Assembly: GCF_001831515.1 (NCBI RefSeq)
Contig: NZ_KV825598.1
Location: forward strand, 83,703 to 147,702
From: Corynebacterium sp. HMSC074A01
GTDB taxonomy: Bacteria > Actinomycetota > Actinomycetes > Mycobacteriales > Mycobacteriaceae
DNA length: 64,000 nt
Direction of reading: 5' to 3'
In this document: piece by piece, positions 34,390 through 43,711 of the stretch
Layout: each line of letters opens with the position of its first letter
Numbering within the stretch: position 1 is the first letter of the stretch
Notes under the pieces: generated by a model
Database searches by the model: none
What the model saw: only the letters and a program-made list of their open reading frames with translations
Told to the model about the DNA's origin: nothing
Position numbers and translations under genes: made by a program

Positions 34390-35463
34390 ATGAACTTCAC
34401 TAAGAAATTCGCCGCACGAGCATTGGCCGCTGGGCTAGCTATCACATTGCCGCTAAGCGGTTGTGCTGCGTGGGACAACCCAGTGCAGATGGAAACGCAG
34501 CAACTCGTGAATTCCCTCGAAGCTGCCGGCGACCCACACGAGGCCCAAGGCGTTGCCATGGTGTCCGAGATTTCTGAAGTAGAGCCAGTAGACGCGCCTC
34601 GCCAGAATGCTCTTCCGGTGGAGCTAACAGACGCAGACGGCTACGACGTCTCCGTCATCGACACTTCCCGGATTCTGGCCCTAGATATTTACGGCACGTA
34701 CACGAAGACGCTGCGCGGGGTTGGTCTTGGGGACAATATTGTGGGGAGGACCGTGAGTTCGGCGGAGGCGTCGTTAAGCCATCTGCCCGTGGTGACCGAA
34801 AATGGTCACTCCCTCAATGTTGAAGCAATCCTGAACTTGCGACCAACCCTGGTCATCGTGGATCATTCCGTTGGTCCGAGTGAGGCAATCGACCAGATTC
34901 GTGCGGCCGGGGTAACCACAGTCGTGATGGAGCCGAATCGGTCGATGGCGTCCATGAGCGAAGACATCATCAACGTCGCGACGGTAGTTGGTGAGCCTGA
35001 GGCTGGCCGCCTTTTGGCGGAGCGCAGCCAGCGTGAGGTCGACGAGGCCCTGTCCGCTATCGCTGCGGTGAAGCCGGATGTTCCGCTGCGTATGTCTTTC
35101 CTGTATGCCCGCGGAACAGGCGGGGTGTTTTACCTGCTTGGTGGCGAAGACGGCACCCAAGACTTGATTGAGGCCCTCGGCGGCGTGGATGTGAACACGG
35201 AGCACGGTATCGGCACCTCTTCCCCCGCTAGCCCTGAGGCTCTTGCAGAGGTCAACCCGGAGGTGTTCGTGATGATGAACAGCGGATTGCAATCCACCGG
35301 CGATGTCGAAGGCCTTCTCCAACGTCCGGGGGTTGCGCAGACAACAGCAGGCAAAAACAAGCGGGTACTTTCGCTACCTGATGGTGACTCGCTCGCCTTC
35401 GGCCCTCAGACCGGTGAAATGCTGCTGCGCGCCGCCCATGCCCTGTACGGGGAGGGCGAGTGA
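34390..35463 (+). CDS. hmuT: Haem-binding lipoprotein HmuT
   Basis: 357 aa from ATG 34390, chosen over 34384 because AGGAG is then 7 nt away. Lipobox LPLSGCAAW makes Cys25 the lipidated residue. Substrate-binding domain of the FecB/BtuF type (ILALDIYGTYTKTLRGVGLG, LRPTLVIVDHSVGPSEAIDQ, VFVMMNSGLQSTGD). Delivers haem to HmuUV at the outer face of the membrane. GTGA overlap with hmuU. Confidence 0.95.
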   Translation: MNFTKKFAARALAAGLAITLPLSGCAAWDNPVQMETQQLVNSLEAAGDPHEAQGVAMVSEISEVEPVDAPRQNALPVELTDADGYDVSVIDTSRILALDIYGTYTKTLRGVGLGDNIVGRTVSSAEASLSHLPVVTENGHSLNVEAILNLRPTLVIVDHSVGPSEAIDQIRAAGVTTVVMEPNRSMASMSEDIINVATVVGEPEAGRLLAERSQREVDEALSAIAAVKPDVPLRMSFLYARGTGGVFYLLGGEDGTQDLIEALGGVDVNTEHGIGTSSPASPEALAEVNPEVFVMMNSGLQSTGDVEGLLQRPGVAQTTAGKNKRVLSLPDGDSLAFGPQTGEMLLRAAHALYGEGE

Positions 35464-36503
35464 GTTCCAAGCTCTCGGCCTTCCAGGCCCGACGCCGTGG
35501 TCGCGTCATCCTCTTCATTGCCACTTCGACGCTATTGGTGGCCACCACAGTAGCCTCCATCTTGGTCGGCCAGTTCGAGCTCGCGCCAAGTGAGCTGTGG
35601 CCGATCATCACCGCGGGCCCGATGTCTGCCACCTCCCTCGATGCATCCGTGGTATGGCAGGTTCGCTTACCCCGCCTAGTGCTTGGCCTGTTTGTCGGCG
35701 CTGCCTTAGGCGTCGGCGGTGCACTCATGCAAGCGGTGTTCGCCAACCCGCTCGCCGAGCCAAGCGTGATTGGTGTCAGCTCTGGTGCAGGAGTCGGCGC
35801 GGCGGCAGCAATCGTGTTCAGCGCAAGCACTTTTGGCACGATGACAGTACCGATTTTCGCGTTTGTCTCTGGGGCTTTGGCGACCGCGGTTGTATACCGA
35901 CTCTCCCGCTCTGGAGGAAAGGTCCGCGTATTGAACCTGATCCTGGTCGGTATTGCTGCAAACGCCATCTGTGGAGCGACGATTGCACTGCTGACGTTCA
36001 TGGCTCCGACGACTGCCCGCGAGCAAATCATCTTCTGGCAGATGGGCACTCTGGCTGGGGCAAGCTGGGCCCAAACCGGCACGGTTGTAGCAATAGTCGT
36101 CGCCACACTGATGCTGGCGGTCTTGCTTGGCCGCAAGCTGGATATCCTTGCACTTGGAGACCAAGCCGCGAGTCACGTGGGCATCAACGTTCCGCGACTG
36201 CGAATGACGGCGATTGTGCTGTCCACTCTGCTCACCGCCGCTGCAGTATCCTTTGCAGGTCTGATCGGGTTCGTCGGTCTTGTAGTTCCGCATATTGTGC
36301 GCACTGCCGTCGGCCCTTCGAATGCTGTGCTGTTACCTGCTTCTGCGCTCGGCGGCGCGCTGCTGATTGGCGCTGGAGATATCTTCGCCCGCACCGTCAT
36401 CCCCTTCGCGGATCTGCCGATTGGCATCTTTACAGCACTTATCGGCGGGCCCACCTTCTTCTTCCTGCTTCGGCAGATGTTGCGAAAGAATCACGATCTA
36501 TGA
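35460..36503 (+). CDS. hmuU: Haem ABC transporter permease HmuU
   Basis: 347 aa FecCD-type permease with about ten helices, starting at GTG 35460. Family motifs: RLPRLVLGLFVGAALGVGGALMQ, FANPLAEPSVIGVSSGAGVG, the coupling region ALGDQAASHVGINVPRLR, and FVGLVVPHIVRTAVGP. Moves haem across the membrane. Its stop overlaps the hmuV start by 4 nt. Confidence 0.96.
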   Translation: MSSKLSAFQARRRGRVILFIATSTLLVATTVASILVGQFELAPSELWPIITAGPMSATSLDASVVWQVRLPRLVLGLFVGAALGVGGALMQAVFANPLAEPSVIGVSSGAGVGAAAAIVFSASTFGTMTVPIFAFVSGALATAVVYRLSRSGGKVRVLNLILVGIAANAICGATIALLTFMAPTTAREQIIFWQMGTLAGASWAQTGTVVAIVVATLMLAVLLGRKLDILALGDQAASHVGINVPRLRMTAIVLSTLLTAAAVSFAGLIGFVGLVVPHIVRTAVGPSNAVLLPASALGGALLIGAGDIFARTVIPFADLPIGIFTALIGGPTFFFLLRQMLRKNHDL

Positions 36504-37273
36504 GTGTCCACGCGCACGGCGTGACCGTAATAAAACAGGGTCGCACCATTCTTAACGACGTATCCATGCATGCTCGGTCAGGCGAAGTCACAGGCCTAAT
36601 CGGCCCGAACGGTGCCGGTAAGTCCACGCTTTTGGCAGCACTCTCCGGAGACATTTCCGTGGCCTCAGGGCGCGTGGAGGTGGGTGGCAACGACGTCGCA
36701 AGCACCCCGGCTCAAGAGTTGGCTCGTACCCGGGCAGTGATGCTGCAGGACGTTGGAGTGGCGTTTTCTTTCCTTGTCAGAGACATCGTCGAAATGGGGC
36801 GTCACCCCTGGGGAACCAGCGACAAGGATGCTGAGATTGTAGATGCCGCGCTGACAACCACCGGCATGACGCATCTCCAGGATCGAGAAGTGGTGACGCT
36901 TTCCGGTGGTGAGCGTGCGCGCGTAGCCTTCGCACGCGTGCTCGCACAGCAAACACCAGTGGTGTTTCTTGATGAGCCAACAGCGGCCATGGATGTGCGC
37001 TTCCAGGAAAAGACGATGGGCATAGTCCGCGGTCTTGCGGCCCAAGGCGTCGCCGTCGTCGTAGTGCTGCACGATCTGCAGCTTGCAGCACGCTACTGCG
37101 ACCGGGTGGTGTGCCTGAAGTCAGGTGAGGTAGCCGCTACAGGTTCTGTCGAGGAGGTCTACTCAAACGACGTACTCAGCGGCGTCTACGATTGGCCGAT
37201 TTCGGTCTCGCGCATGGACGGACGCGTGTTTGTCACGCCAGCCGAGGCCCCTAGCCCTGTGCCTCCCAGATAA
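36500..37273 (+). CDS. hmuV: Haem ABC transporter ATPase HmuV
   Basis: 257 aa from ATG 36500 in the ATGA overlap. Complete ABC ATPase: Walker A GPNGAGKST near residue 36, Q-loop VMLQDVGVAF, signature LSGGERARVAFARVL, Walker B VVFLDEPTAAMD, and switch His in VVVLHDLQLAARY. Powers haem import by HmuU. Confidence 0.97.
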   Translation: MSVHAHGVTVIKQGRTILNDVSMHARSGEVTGLIGPNGAGKSTLLAALSGDISVASGRVEVGGNDVASTPAQELARTRAVMLQDVGVAFSFLVRDIVEMGRHPWGTSDKDAEIVDAALTTTGMTHLQDREVVTLSGGERARVAFARVLAQQTPVVFLDEPTAAMDVRFQEKTMGIVRGLAAQGVAVVVVLHDLQLAARYCDRVVCLKSGEVAATGSVEEVYSNDVLSGVYDWPISVSRMDGRVFVTPAEAPSPVPPR

Positions 37274-37307
37274 GCGCAATACTCCCCCAACCACCCCCAC
37301 AGATTGC

Positions 37308-37326
37308 AAAGGTTAGCCTAACCTGA
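37308..37326. promoter_or_regulatory. DtxR-type box 1 upstream of htaB
   Basis: AAAGGTTAGCCTAACCTGA matches the iron-box consensus at about 16 of 19 positions with a perfect GGTTAGCCTAACC core. Confidence 0.85.
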
Positions 37327-37327
37327 C

Positions 37328-37346
37328 TAAGGTAAGGCCAACCTAA
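37328..37346. promoter_or_regulatory. DtxR-type box 2 upstream of htaB
   Basis: TAAGGTAAGGCCAACCTAA, about 16 of 19 consensus matches, 1 bp from box 1; tandem boxes allow two DtxR dimer pairs. Confidence 0.75.
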
Positions 37347-37384
37347 TTGGTTGTCTTCGTTTTGAATCTTCGAAAGGAATTAGG

Positions 37385-38182
37385 ATGTCCCGTACCTCCT
37401 CCCTGGCGCTCGTCACCGCTGCCGCTGTCACATCCACCGCACTTTTCGCCCCCGCCGCTTCCGCCGCCGAGGCCCCGGAACTTCTGTCCGGCAACGCAAC
37501 CTGGAATATCAAGGAATCCTTCCTGCGCTACGTACAGAATCCTTTTGTCGGAAGCACCATTACTGCTTCCGACGGGGCCGAGAAGGTCGAGGCAGACGGC
37601 AAGGTCGTTGATTTCAAATTGCCGGTCAACGTCGCAGACTCCGCCCTCAACGACAAGGGTGAAGGCACCATCGATCTGGACGGTGCAATCCGCATCGAAG
37701 GCCATAAGGGAGCCATGGACATCCAAATGTCCGACTTCAAGATCGTCATCAATGGCAACAAGGGCCATCTGCAGGCAGACTACGTACGCAAGGGCGCTAA
37801 GCCGGACGCCGATATGGGTGATGCCAAGAATGACGACAAGCCGATCATTGAGTTCGATGTCAAGGAGTCGCTCGTTCCCACTGCTGAGGGGAAGAAGGAG
37901 ATTATCTTCACCCCAACCGCGATGACTGAGTCCGGCGTAGACATCTTCGGCTCGAGCTATAAGCTAGGTGTGCCGATGGAGGACAGCAAGGTCGGCGTCT
38001 CCCTTGACTTTAAGAAGGTTGAAACGCCAGCTAATCCAACCCCGTCTGACCAGAACAGCTCCACCTCCCCGGCAGCTATCGGCGGCATTGTGGTGGCTGT
38101 CCTCGCCGTCCTCGGCGGCCTGGCGTTTGCGACGACTTTGCCCCAGATCCAAGCCATGCTTGGCCAGTTCCTTCCGCGCTAA
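37385..38182 (+). CDS. htaB: Haem-binding surface protein HtaB
   Basis: 265 aa with AAAGGAA before the ATG. Signal peptide ending FAPAASA. One HtaA domain (about 35-210): WNIKESFLRYV, IEGHKGAMDIQM, GVDIFGSSYKLG. A Pro/Ser linker leads to a membrane helix (AAIGGIVVAVLAVLGGLAFA) and a short tail LPQIQAMLGQFLPR. In C. diphtheriae HtaB is an intermediate in haem transfer from HtaA to HmuT. It has its own iron-box promoter and overlaps the next small gene in TAATG. Confidence 0.92.
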   Translation: MSRTSSLALVTAAAVTSTALFAPAASAAEAPELLSGNATWNIKESFLRYVQNPFVGSTITASDGAEKVEADGKVVDFKLPVNVADSALNDKGEGTIDLDGAIRIEGHKGAMDIQMSDFKIVINGNKGHLQADYVRKGAKPDADMGDAKNDDKPIIEFDVKESLVPTAEGKKEIIFTPTAMTESGVDIFGSSYKLGVPMEDSKVGVSLDFKKVETPANPTPSDQNSSTSPAAIGGIVVAVLAVLGGLAFATTLPQIQAMLGQFLPR

Positions 38183-38457
38183 TGCAACGCTTAATTGCAG
38201 CTAGCGCCGCAACCTCCGTTGTACTGACGCTTGGCGCTCCGGCATCGGCCACAGCCGAGGAACATTCCACGCCAGAGGTGAGTTCCGTAGCCACCATGTC
38301 ATCAACGGAGAAAGAATCACCGGCAGCGACTGCAAGTCACACGGTCGCGTTTGCGATTTCTACAATCGGCCTAGCACTGGCACTTGCAGCACTGACGCAA
38401 GGGGCGGCAAACATCCTCCGACCCACAATGCCGCCAGCAAACCTGCTTCAGCGCTAA
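38182..38457 (+). CDS. Small secreted/anchored protein translationally coupled to htaB
   Basis: 91 aa: a signal peptide (IAASAATSVVLTLGAPASATA), a polar Ser/Glu-rich stretch of about 30 residues, one membrane helix (VAFAISTIGLALALAALTQG) and a short tail. Its ATG overlaps the htaB stop (TAATG), so it is made with HtaB under the same tandem iron boxes, and a terminator follows. It has no HtaA domain and no family I recognise. A haem-uptake accessory subunit is a reasonable inference. Confidence 0.75.
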   Translation: MQRLIAASAATSVVLTLGAPASATAEEHSTPEVSSVATMSSTEKESPAATASHTVAFAISTIGLALALAALTQGAANILRPTMPPANLLQR

Positions 38458-38472
38458 GCCCCCAATAAGCCA

Positions 38473-38532
38473 CCCGTCTCGGACGACACAGATTTTGCGG
38501 TCCCTCATCTGTCTGCCGAGGCGGGATTTTTA
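38473..38532 (+). terminator. Terminator of the htaB transcript
   Basis: CCCGTCTCGG pairs with CCGAGGCGGG (one G-U), with an inner CAGAT/ATCTG stem, followed by ATTTTTAT. Confidence 0.8.
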
Positions 38533-38645
38533 TATGTCTAAAGGGGGTGAGGGCGGCTCCGTGAAAAATTCTACGTATGACCATTTGCCGACCTGGGGAA
38601 ATGGGAAAACAGCCCCTCTCCGATGCGTCAATTGTCACGCCCCGG

Positions 38646-39758
38646 TCATACCTCCGGCACCTCCCACGCAGTCACTGCTTGCACCTGTCTACTGGTTACC
38701 GCATCCGGCACGTGCTTGAGCATCCAGTTACGCGCGGCCGCCACCCGGTCGCCGCCGGTGTGCAGCGCGCGTCCGATGAGCCGTGACTGGCGCGCAATCT
38801 GTTGGCTGCGGCGGCGTCGGTGTGCGTCGTAGGCAGAAAAGTCCGTGCTTCCTGCGCGCAGCAGCCGCGCGAGGACCGCGGCGTCTTCGAGTCCCTGGCA
38901 CGCGCCCTGCCCGAGGTTCGGCGTCATCGCGTGCGCCGCATCCCCGATCAGCACGACCTTCTCGTTGTGGTAGCTCGGGAGCGGTTTCGCGAGCTCGTGG
39001 ATGGGCAGGTACTGGATCGACGCTTCCGGGATAGCGCGCAGCAGTGCGGGGATAGGGTCGTGCCACTGCTTGAAGGTCGCGTGTAGCTCGTGCAGGGCTT
39101 GGGTTCCCGGCTGTGCCGCTGGGCCGGAGGTGACGGCGAACCAGTAGGTGTGGCCGTCGTGAAGCGGGACTGCCCCGAAGCGGGCGCGAGCTCCCCAGGT
39201 CTCGAACCCGGCGTCGAGCGACACTCCCTCGGCGATCGCGCGCCACGCGTTGTAGTCGGCGTAGGCCATGCCGGGGTCGTCGAAGCAGCTGGCCCGCACC
39301 GCGCTGCGGATCCCGTCCGCGCCGACCACGACGTCGAAGCGCTCCTCTGTGCCGTCGGCGAATGAGACCGTGCCGGACTGCTTATCGACGCCCACCGCCC
39401 CCGCAGACGTGCGGACGCGCGAACCTGGGATGCCTGCAAGGAGGAGCGCGTGGAGTGTGGCGCGGTCGAGCGCGAGCGAGGCGCCCGTGATCTCCGGGGA
39501 AATGCGGGTGAGCCAATCGCCACGTGGGCTGCGGATTCCGCCCTGCAGAGGAGTTTGTTGCTGCTGCAGCGCGCGGAAGTCCGCACCTATTCCTAATGCG
39601 TCGAGGGCGGCGAGCCCGTTCGGCGCGAGCGTGATGCCGGCGCCGCCGCTGCGGATTTGCGGGTGCTCTTCGTAAATCTGCACGTCCATGCCGCTGCGGT
39701 GCAGCGCTGCTCCCAGCGCAAGGCCGGAGATGCCAGCGCCGATGATGCCTATCCTCAT
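38646..39758 (-). CDS. FAD-dependent aromatic-type monooxygenase
   Basis: 370 aa flavoprotein of the UbiH/PHBH class. N-terminal Rossmann motif GIIGAGISGLALGAALHRSG, the DG motif VVVGADGIRSAVR, and the second FAD motif VLIGDAAHAMTPNLGQGACQ. Such enzymes hydroxylate or oxidise aromatic or polyketide-like substrates with NAD(P)H and O2; the substrate here is unknown and no pathway genes adjoin it. The ATG has no clear Shine-Dalgarno; TAGGCT lies 8 nt upstream. Confidence 0.88.
   Translation of the reverse strand: MRIGIIGAGISGLALGAALHRSGMDVQIYEEHPQIRSGGAGITLAPNGLAALDALGIGADFRALQQQQTPLQGGIRSPRGDWLTRISPEITGASLALDRATLHALLLAGIPGSRVRTSAGAVGVDKQSGTVSFADGTEERFDVVVGADGIRSAVRASCFDDPGMAYADYNAWRAIAEGVSLDAGFETWGARARFGAVPLHDGHTYWFAVTSGPAAQPGTQALHELHATFKQWHDPIPALLRAIPEASIQYLPIHELAKPLPSYHNEKVVLIGDAAHAMTPNLGQGACQGLEDAAVLARLLRAGSTDFSAYDAHRRRRSQQIARQSRLIGRALHTGGDRVAAARNWMLKHVPDAVTSRQVQAVTAWEVPEV
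39380..39392 (+). repeat. Copy of 13-mer GCTTNTCGACGCC
   Basis: Exact copy with N=A in the FAD monooxygenase gene, antisense to it. Confidence 0.8.
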
Positions 39759-40307
39759 AGGACCCGAGCCTAGTGGTGGAGCGGAGTCCGCGGCCGCGGA
39801 CTTTTCGGGCGGGAATCAGTTTGCATGGATGATGGGCGTGGATGCTCAGCACAGGCTCTCGATACAAAGAAGTGCACCTATCGAGGATGCAGATAATTAC
39901 GTCTGCAGCGAGGATGATTAGGGGACGTGAGCCTGTCGTCCCAGGCGTGTTCGTCAAATGTGCCGCGGTGGGCTCGGGCGAGAAATTTTGATTGTGCGTT
40001 CACGCCGTCTGCCAGGCTGTTTGTTGTGGTCGCTGGCGAGGTTGCCTAAATACTTGGAATGATGGGCTTTCGTGTCTGAAGCCGGGAACCGTCGTGTCAG
40101 CGAACACTTTCCTGCTGTGTCTCCGGGCAGGGCAGGGAATCTCGATTCAAACGCACTCGTTTTGTCGCTCACCCCCGAATAAGTGTGTTCCTGTCTGTGT
40201 CATGCGAAGAGTGGACCTTTGGAATACCCTGATCCTCGTCTTGAAAAGCTTGGAGTTTTTACTGGAACCCCTTGCTGGGATTTCGATGGGATCGAGAGGA
40301 CAAGTAC
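39759..40307. other. Long non-coding region upstream of the SdrD-type gene
   Basis: 549 bp with no supported gene on either strand and a lower GC content than the neighbours. No clear operator or terminator is visible; GGTTGCCTAA near 40038 is only a weak iron-box resemblance. It probably holds the long leader or promoter of the downstream surface-protein gene. Confidence 0.4.
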
Positions 40308-43300
40308 ATGAATATATCAGGAAATGAGCGCCGTGGCTTCCAGCGGAAGATGGTTGCCGCACTCAGTACCGTCGCGCTTGCGGTAGCGGGGGGAGTTGCG
40401 CCTCATGCGCATGCCTACGTTGTGAAGGATGATTCCTTCCTCAACGGCAACCCCGACAATAAGAATAAAGAGCTACAGCCGAAGGTGTCGGTGAACATTA
40501 CCCCGACCGATAAAGAGGTGCAGCCTGGAGAAACGGTGGAGCTTGAGTTCACCGGCTCCTTCGAGGCTCCTTTCCCGCCTAGTGCTAACCAGCTGGCTCC
40601 GGGCGAGTCTGACGTCAAAGGGGCGACAATCGCCCTGCAATTTTCTGACCAGCTCGAAGCGGAACCGCAAATTGACCCGTCAGCGTTCGTTTGGAAGAGC
40701 GGCAAGAAGCGGAACGCTGAGGTGAAGCCCGCAGGCGGAGGCTACATCGTAGACTTTGGTTACATCAGCGCGAATGACTCCTTCACGTACAAGGTGCCGG
40801 TCAAGGTTTCTGAGGACATTGAGCCAGGCACAGAGTTCTCCCCCGCGACGATTGAGGCTACGGCGCGTATCGCACCCGAGAACCAATTCCCAGACCGGAA
40901 TGACGCCAACTTTTCCCCCGACCCGAATGACCGCTGCACACTCATTTCGAAGTCCTCTTACGTGTCTCAGAACGGCGAATATGGTGGGTGGCTGAGCGAC
41001 CTTTGGCTCGGGACCCGCTCCCCGAATGCGGAACTCGGCGAGGCTGAGCTGAAATTCATCGTGGATGGCCAAGACGTTACTTCCCAGATTATGGAGCGCG
41101 CTCAGCTCCATACTCCGGACTCACCCGAGCACCAAGACATGCCGCAAATTGTTGAGGCGCGTGACGCGGGACTGCCGGGCCGCGACTGGCGTCAGGTGTA
41201 CGACTGGGGTTTGAAACCAAGCGACGCTGTCGTTCCCAAGGATTGGCCCGGTGAGATCTTCCTGCCCAGCGGCACTATTGTCGAGGTCACCCAGCCGGTA
41301 AAGGACACTTCTCCGCAGTGCGCGTCGGGTGCAGACCCGGTTGTTACTCACGACGTCTATATCGGCCAGGTAGTCACTGACCAGGTGGCTCTGGTCGAAA
41401 AAAGCAACACGCTTCGCGTGGTGGAGCCGGATGAAAAGCCGACCCCTCAGCCGGAACCGACAACGTCGACGTCGACGGAAACCACTACGGAGACCACCAC
41501 CGAAACGACCACTACCACCGAGACTTCGACGACCACGGTGACTCCGACGGAGACCGCCTCCACGGTTACGACGACGCTGACAAAGACCGCCCCGGCGGTT
41601 ACGACTACGCCGACTGAAACGGCTCCGGCGGTCACCACTACGTCGACGGAGACGGAGTCGGAAACGACCACGACCACCGCGACCTCCACTGAGACTGAAA
41701 CCGCGACAGAAACCACGACCGCCACTGTCACCGAGACCGAGGGCTGCGATTGCGAGCCGACCACGGTGACGGAGACGACCACGGTGAAGGAGCCAGTTCC
41801 TATTACCGAGCAGGTCACCACCACGGAGAAGGCACCGAAGCGCGGTACCATCGGCGACCGCGTGTGGCTGGATGAGAACGGTGACGGCAAGGAGGATCCG
41901 GGCGAGGAGACCGGTGTCCCGGGCGTCACGGTGGTCATTACTGATAAGGACGGCAACGAGGTCACTCGTACTGTTTCGGACGAGGACGGCAACTGGAAGG
42001 TTGACGTTGATCCGGGTGAGTACACCGTCACTTACAAGCCGGGCAATCACGTTGCTAGCGACGAGCGCCTCATCGAGCGCACCGTGAAGATTGAGCCGGG
42101 CGAAGAGAACTTCGACATTGACCTCGGCGTGCTGCCGGGCGGTGCCGTCGGCGACCGCGTCTGGAACGACGAGAACGGTGACGGCGTGCAGGACGAGGAC
42201 GAGAAGGGCGTACCAAACGTCATTGTTGAGGTCTCCCGCGAGGGCGAGCCGACCCGTACTACCTACACGGATGAGCAGGGTAACTGGCGTATCGACGGCC
42301 TGACCTCGGGCGTGGACTACGAGGTTCGCTTTATCAAGCCGGAGGGCTGGGAAGTCACCGGCAAGGTGCCGGGTGCGACTGGCGGGGAGGGCCTGGTTGC
42401 AAAGGCAACCCTGAAGCCCAAGGAGTACAACGACACCTATGACCTGGGCCTGAAGGTCGTGAAACCGGATTGCGACTGCGAGCCGGAGACCCCCGGCACG
42501 ATCGGCGACCGTGTGTGGCTCGACGAGAACGGTGACGGCAAGGAAGATCCGGGCGAGAAGACTGGCGTCCCTGGCGTCACGGTGGTCATTACTGACAAGG
42601 ATGGCAACGAGGTCACCCGCACCGTGACGGACGAGGACGGCAACTGGAAGGTCGACGTCACTCCGGGCGAGTACACCGTGGAGTACCTGCCGGGTGGGCA
42701 CACCCCGTCGGATCCGAGCCAGGTCAAGCGCACCGTCACGATCGAGAAGGGCGAGAAGCGTCTCGACGTTGACCTGGGCGTGCTGCCGAAGGGCACCGTT
42801 GGCGATCGCGTCTGGAACGACAAGAACGGCGACGGCGTCCAGGACGAGGACGAGAAGGGTCTTTCCGACGTCACCGTGCAGGTCATTCGCGACGGCGAAC
42901 CGACCCGCACCACCACGACTGATCAGGACGGCAACTGGTTCATCGAGGGGCTCGACCCGAACAAGGAGTACGAGGTCCGCTTTATCAAGCCGCAGGGCTG
43001 GGAAGTCACCGGCAAGGTGCCGGGCGCAACCGACGAGGAAGGCCTGATTTCCAAGGTCATCCTGAAGCCGGGCGAGCGCAACGATTCCTATGACCTTGGC
43101 CTGCGCAAGACGCGGACCATCGGCACGGATGACCCGACAGTGCCGCCGACCACTACGCCGGACTCGCCGGTCGCGCCGGGCGATGAGCCGGGCGATGTGC
43201 TGGGCCGCTGCGTGGCCAACGCAGTCGCCTCGCCGATCCTCTACCTGGTGCCGGTGGCGCTGCTCGCTGCGGTCGGCGGCCAGGTGGGCGCGCCGTACAT

Positions 43301-43616
43301 GGACGCGATCAACCAGCAGGTTGCGCAGATCAACGCCGAGATCCAGGCGCAGTTCAGCCGCAACACCCAGGACTGGGGCACTGGCAACCGTGGCAACGAC
43401 AATGACCAGTTCGGCGAGCTGCGCGCGCAGATCGACGCCGCGAACCGCCAGCTGCAGCAGCTCGCAGCCGACCCGAACGTCCGCCAGGTTGGCACCATCG
43501 CCGCCGCGATCCTGGGCGTGGCTGCTCTGGGTGGCGTGCTCTACGACTGGTGCTCGAACGAGAAGGGTGAGGCCTCTACCTCGCTGAAGGGCTCGTCTGC
43601 TGGCAAGCAGGACTAA
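40308..43616 (+). CDS. Large surface protein with SdrD B-type repeats and Thr-rich stalk
   Basis: 1,102 aa from ATG 40308 (GAGAGGA upstream). Signal peptide ending PHAHA. Residues about 35-375 form an isopeptide/adhesin-like beta region; about 380-480 a Thr/Glu/Val-rich stalk; then four SdrD B-type domains starting near 513, 612, 730 and 829, each opening GDRVW and carrying a DENGDGxxD-type calcium-loop motif. CDCEP cysteine pairs precede the first and third. The C-terminus (from about 966) has a hydrophobic helix, a Gln/Asn-rich loop and a second helix, as in the two surface proteins at 1-6667; no LPxTG. Probable calcium-rigidified adhesin. Domains 1-2 and 3-4 are near copies at DNA level. 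Confidence 0.9.
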   Translation: MNISGNERRGFQRKMVAALSTVALAVAGGVAPHAHAYVVKDDSFLNGNPDNKNKELQPKVSVNITPTDKEVQPGETVELEFTGSFEAPFPPSANQLAPGESDVKGATIALQFSDQLEAEPQIDPSAFVWKSGKKRNAEVKPAGGGYIVDFGYISANDSFTYKVPVKVSEDIEPGTEFSPATIEATARIAPENQFPDRNDANFSPDPNDRCTLISKSSYVSQNGEYGGWLSDLWLGTRSPNAELGEAELKFIVDGQDVTSQIMERAQLHTPDSPEHQDMPQIVEARDAGLPGRDWRQVYDWGLKPSDAVVPKDWPGEIFLPSGTIVEVTQPVKDTSPQCASGADPVVTHDVYIGQVVTDQVALVEKSNTLRVVEPDEKPTPQPEPTTSTSTETTTETTTETTTTTETSTTTVTPTETASTVTTTLTKTAPAVTTTPTETAPAVTTTSTETESETTTTTATSTETETATETTTATVTETEGCDCEPTTVTETTTVKEPVPITEQVTTTEKAPKRGTIGDRVWLDENGDGKEDPGEETGVPGVTVVITDKDGNEVTRTVSDEDGNWKVDVDPGEYTVTYKPGNHVASDERLIERTVKIEPGEENFDIDLGVLPGGAVGDRVWNDENGDGVQDEDEKGVPNVIVEVSREGEPTRTTYTDEQGNWRIDGLTSGVDYEVRFIKPEGWEVTGKVPGATGGEGLVAKATLKPKEYNDTYDLGLKVVKPDCDCEPETPGTIGDRVWLDENGDGKEDPGEKTGVPGVTVVITDKDGNEVTRTVTDEDGNWKVDVTPGEYTVEYLPGGHTPSDPSQVKRTVTIEKGEKRLDVDLGVLPKGTVGDRVWNDKNGDGVQDEDEKGLSDVTVQVIRDGEPTRTTTTDQDGNWFIEGLDPNKEYEVRFIKPQGWEVTGKVPGATDEEGLISKVILKPGERNDSYDLGLRKTRTIGTDDPTVPPTTTPDSPVAPGDEPGDVLGRCVANAVASPILYLVPVALLAAVGGQVGAPYMDAINQQVAQINAEIQAQFSRNTQDWGTGNRGNDNDQFGELRAQIDAANRQLQQLAADPNVRQVGTIAAAILGVAALGGVLYDWCSNEKGEASTSLKGSSAGKQD
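41844..43104 (+). repeat. Two near-identical 651-bp repeat periods in the SdrD-type gene
   Basis: The block from 41844 recurs at 42495, offset 651 bp (217 codons, in frame). Each period holds an A-type (DENGDGKEDPGE) and a B-type (VQDEDEKG) domain, so the order is A-B-A-B. Likely prone to unequal recombination. Confidence 0.85.
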
Positions 43617-43628
43617 ACCGTTCCTCCC

Positions 43629-43665
43629 CAAACCGGCCCGGTGCGCAATGTACCGGGCCGGTTTT
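43629..43665 (+). terminator. Intrinsic terminator after the SdrD-type gene
   Basis: AAACCGGCCCGGT pairs perfectly with ACCGGGCCGGTTT, ending in TTTTG. Confidence 0.9.
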
Positions 43666-43711
43666 GCGTGAAACCAGTGCTTGCCCGGACCCCGCGCCTC
43701 GCCTAAGCTCA

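Noticed and set aside
40037..40054. Iron box upstream of the SdrD-type gene
   Set aside because: Only GGTTGCCTAA resembles a half site; a base is missing in the core and the other half does not match.
41455..41760. CRISPR-like short repeats
   Set aside because: Repeated ACC/ACG/ACT codons of the Thr-rich stalk; no regular repeat-spacer pattern.
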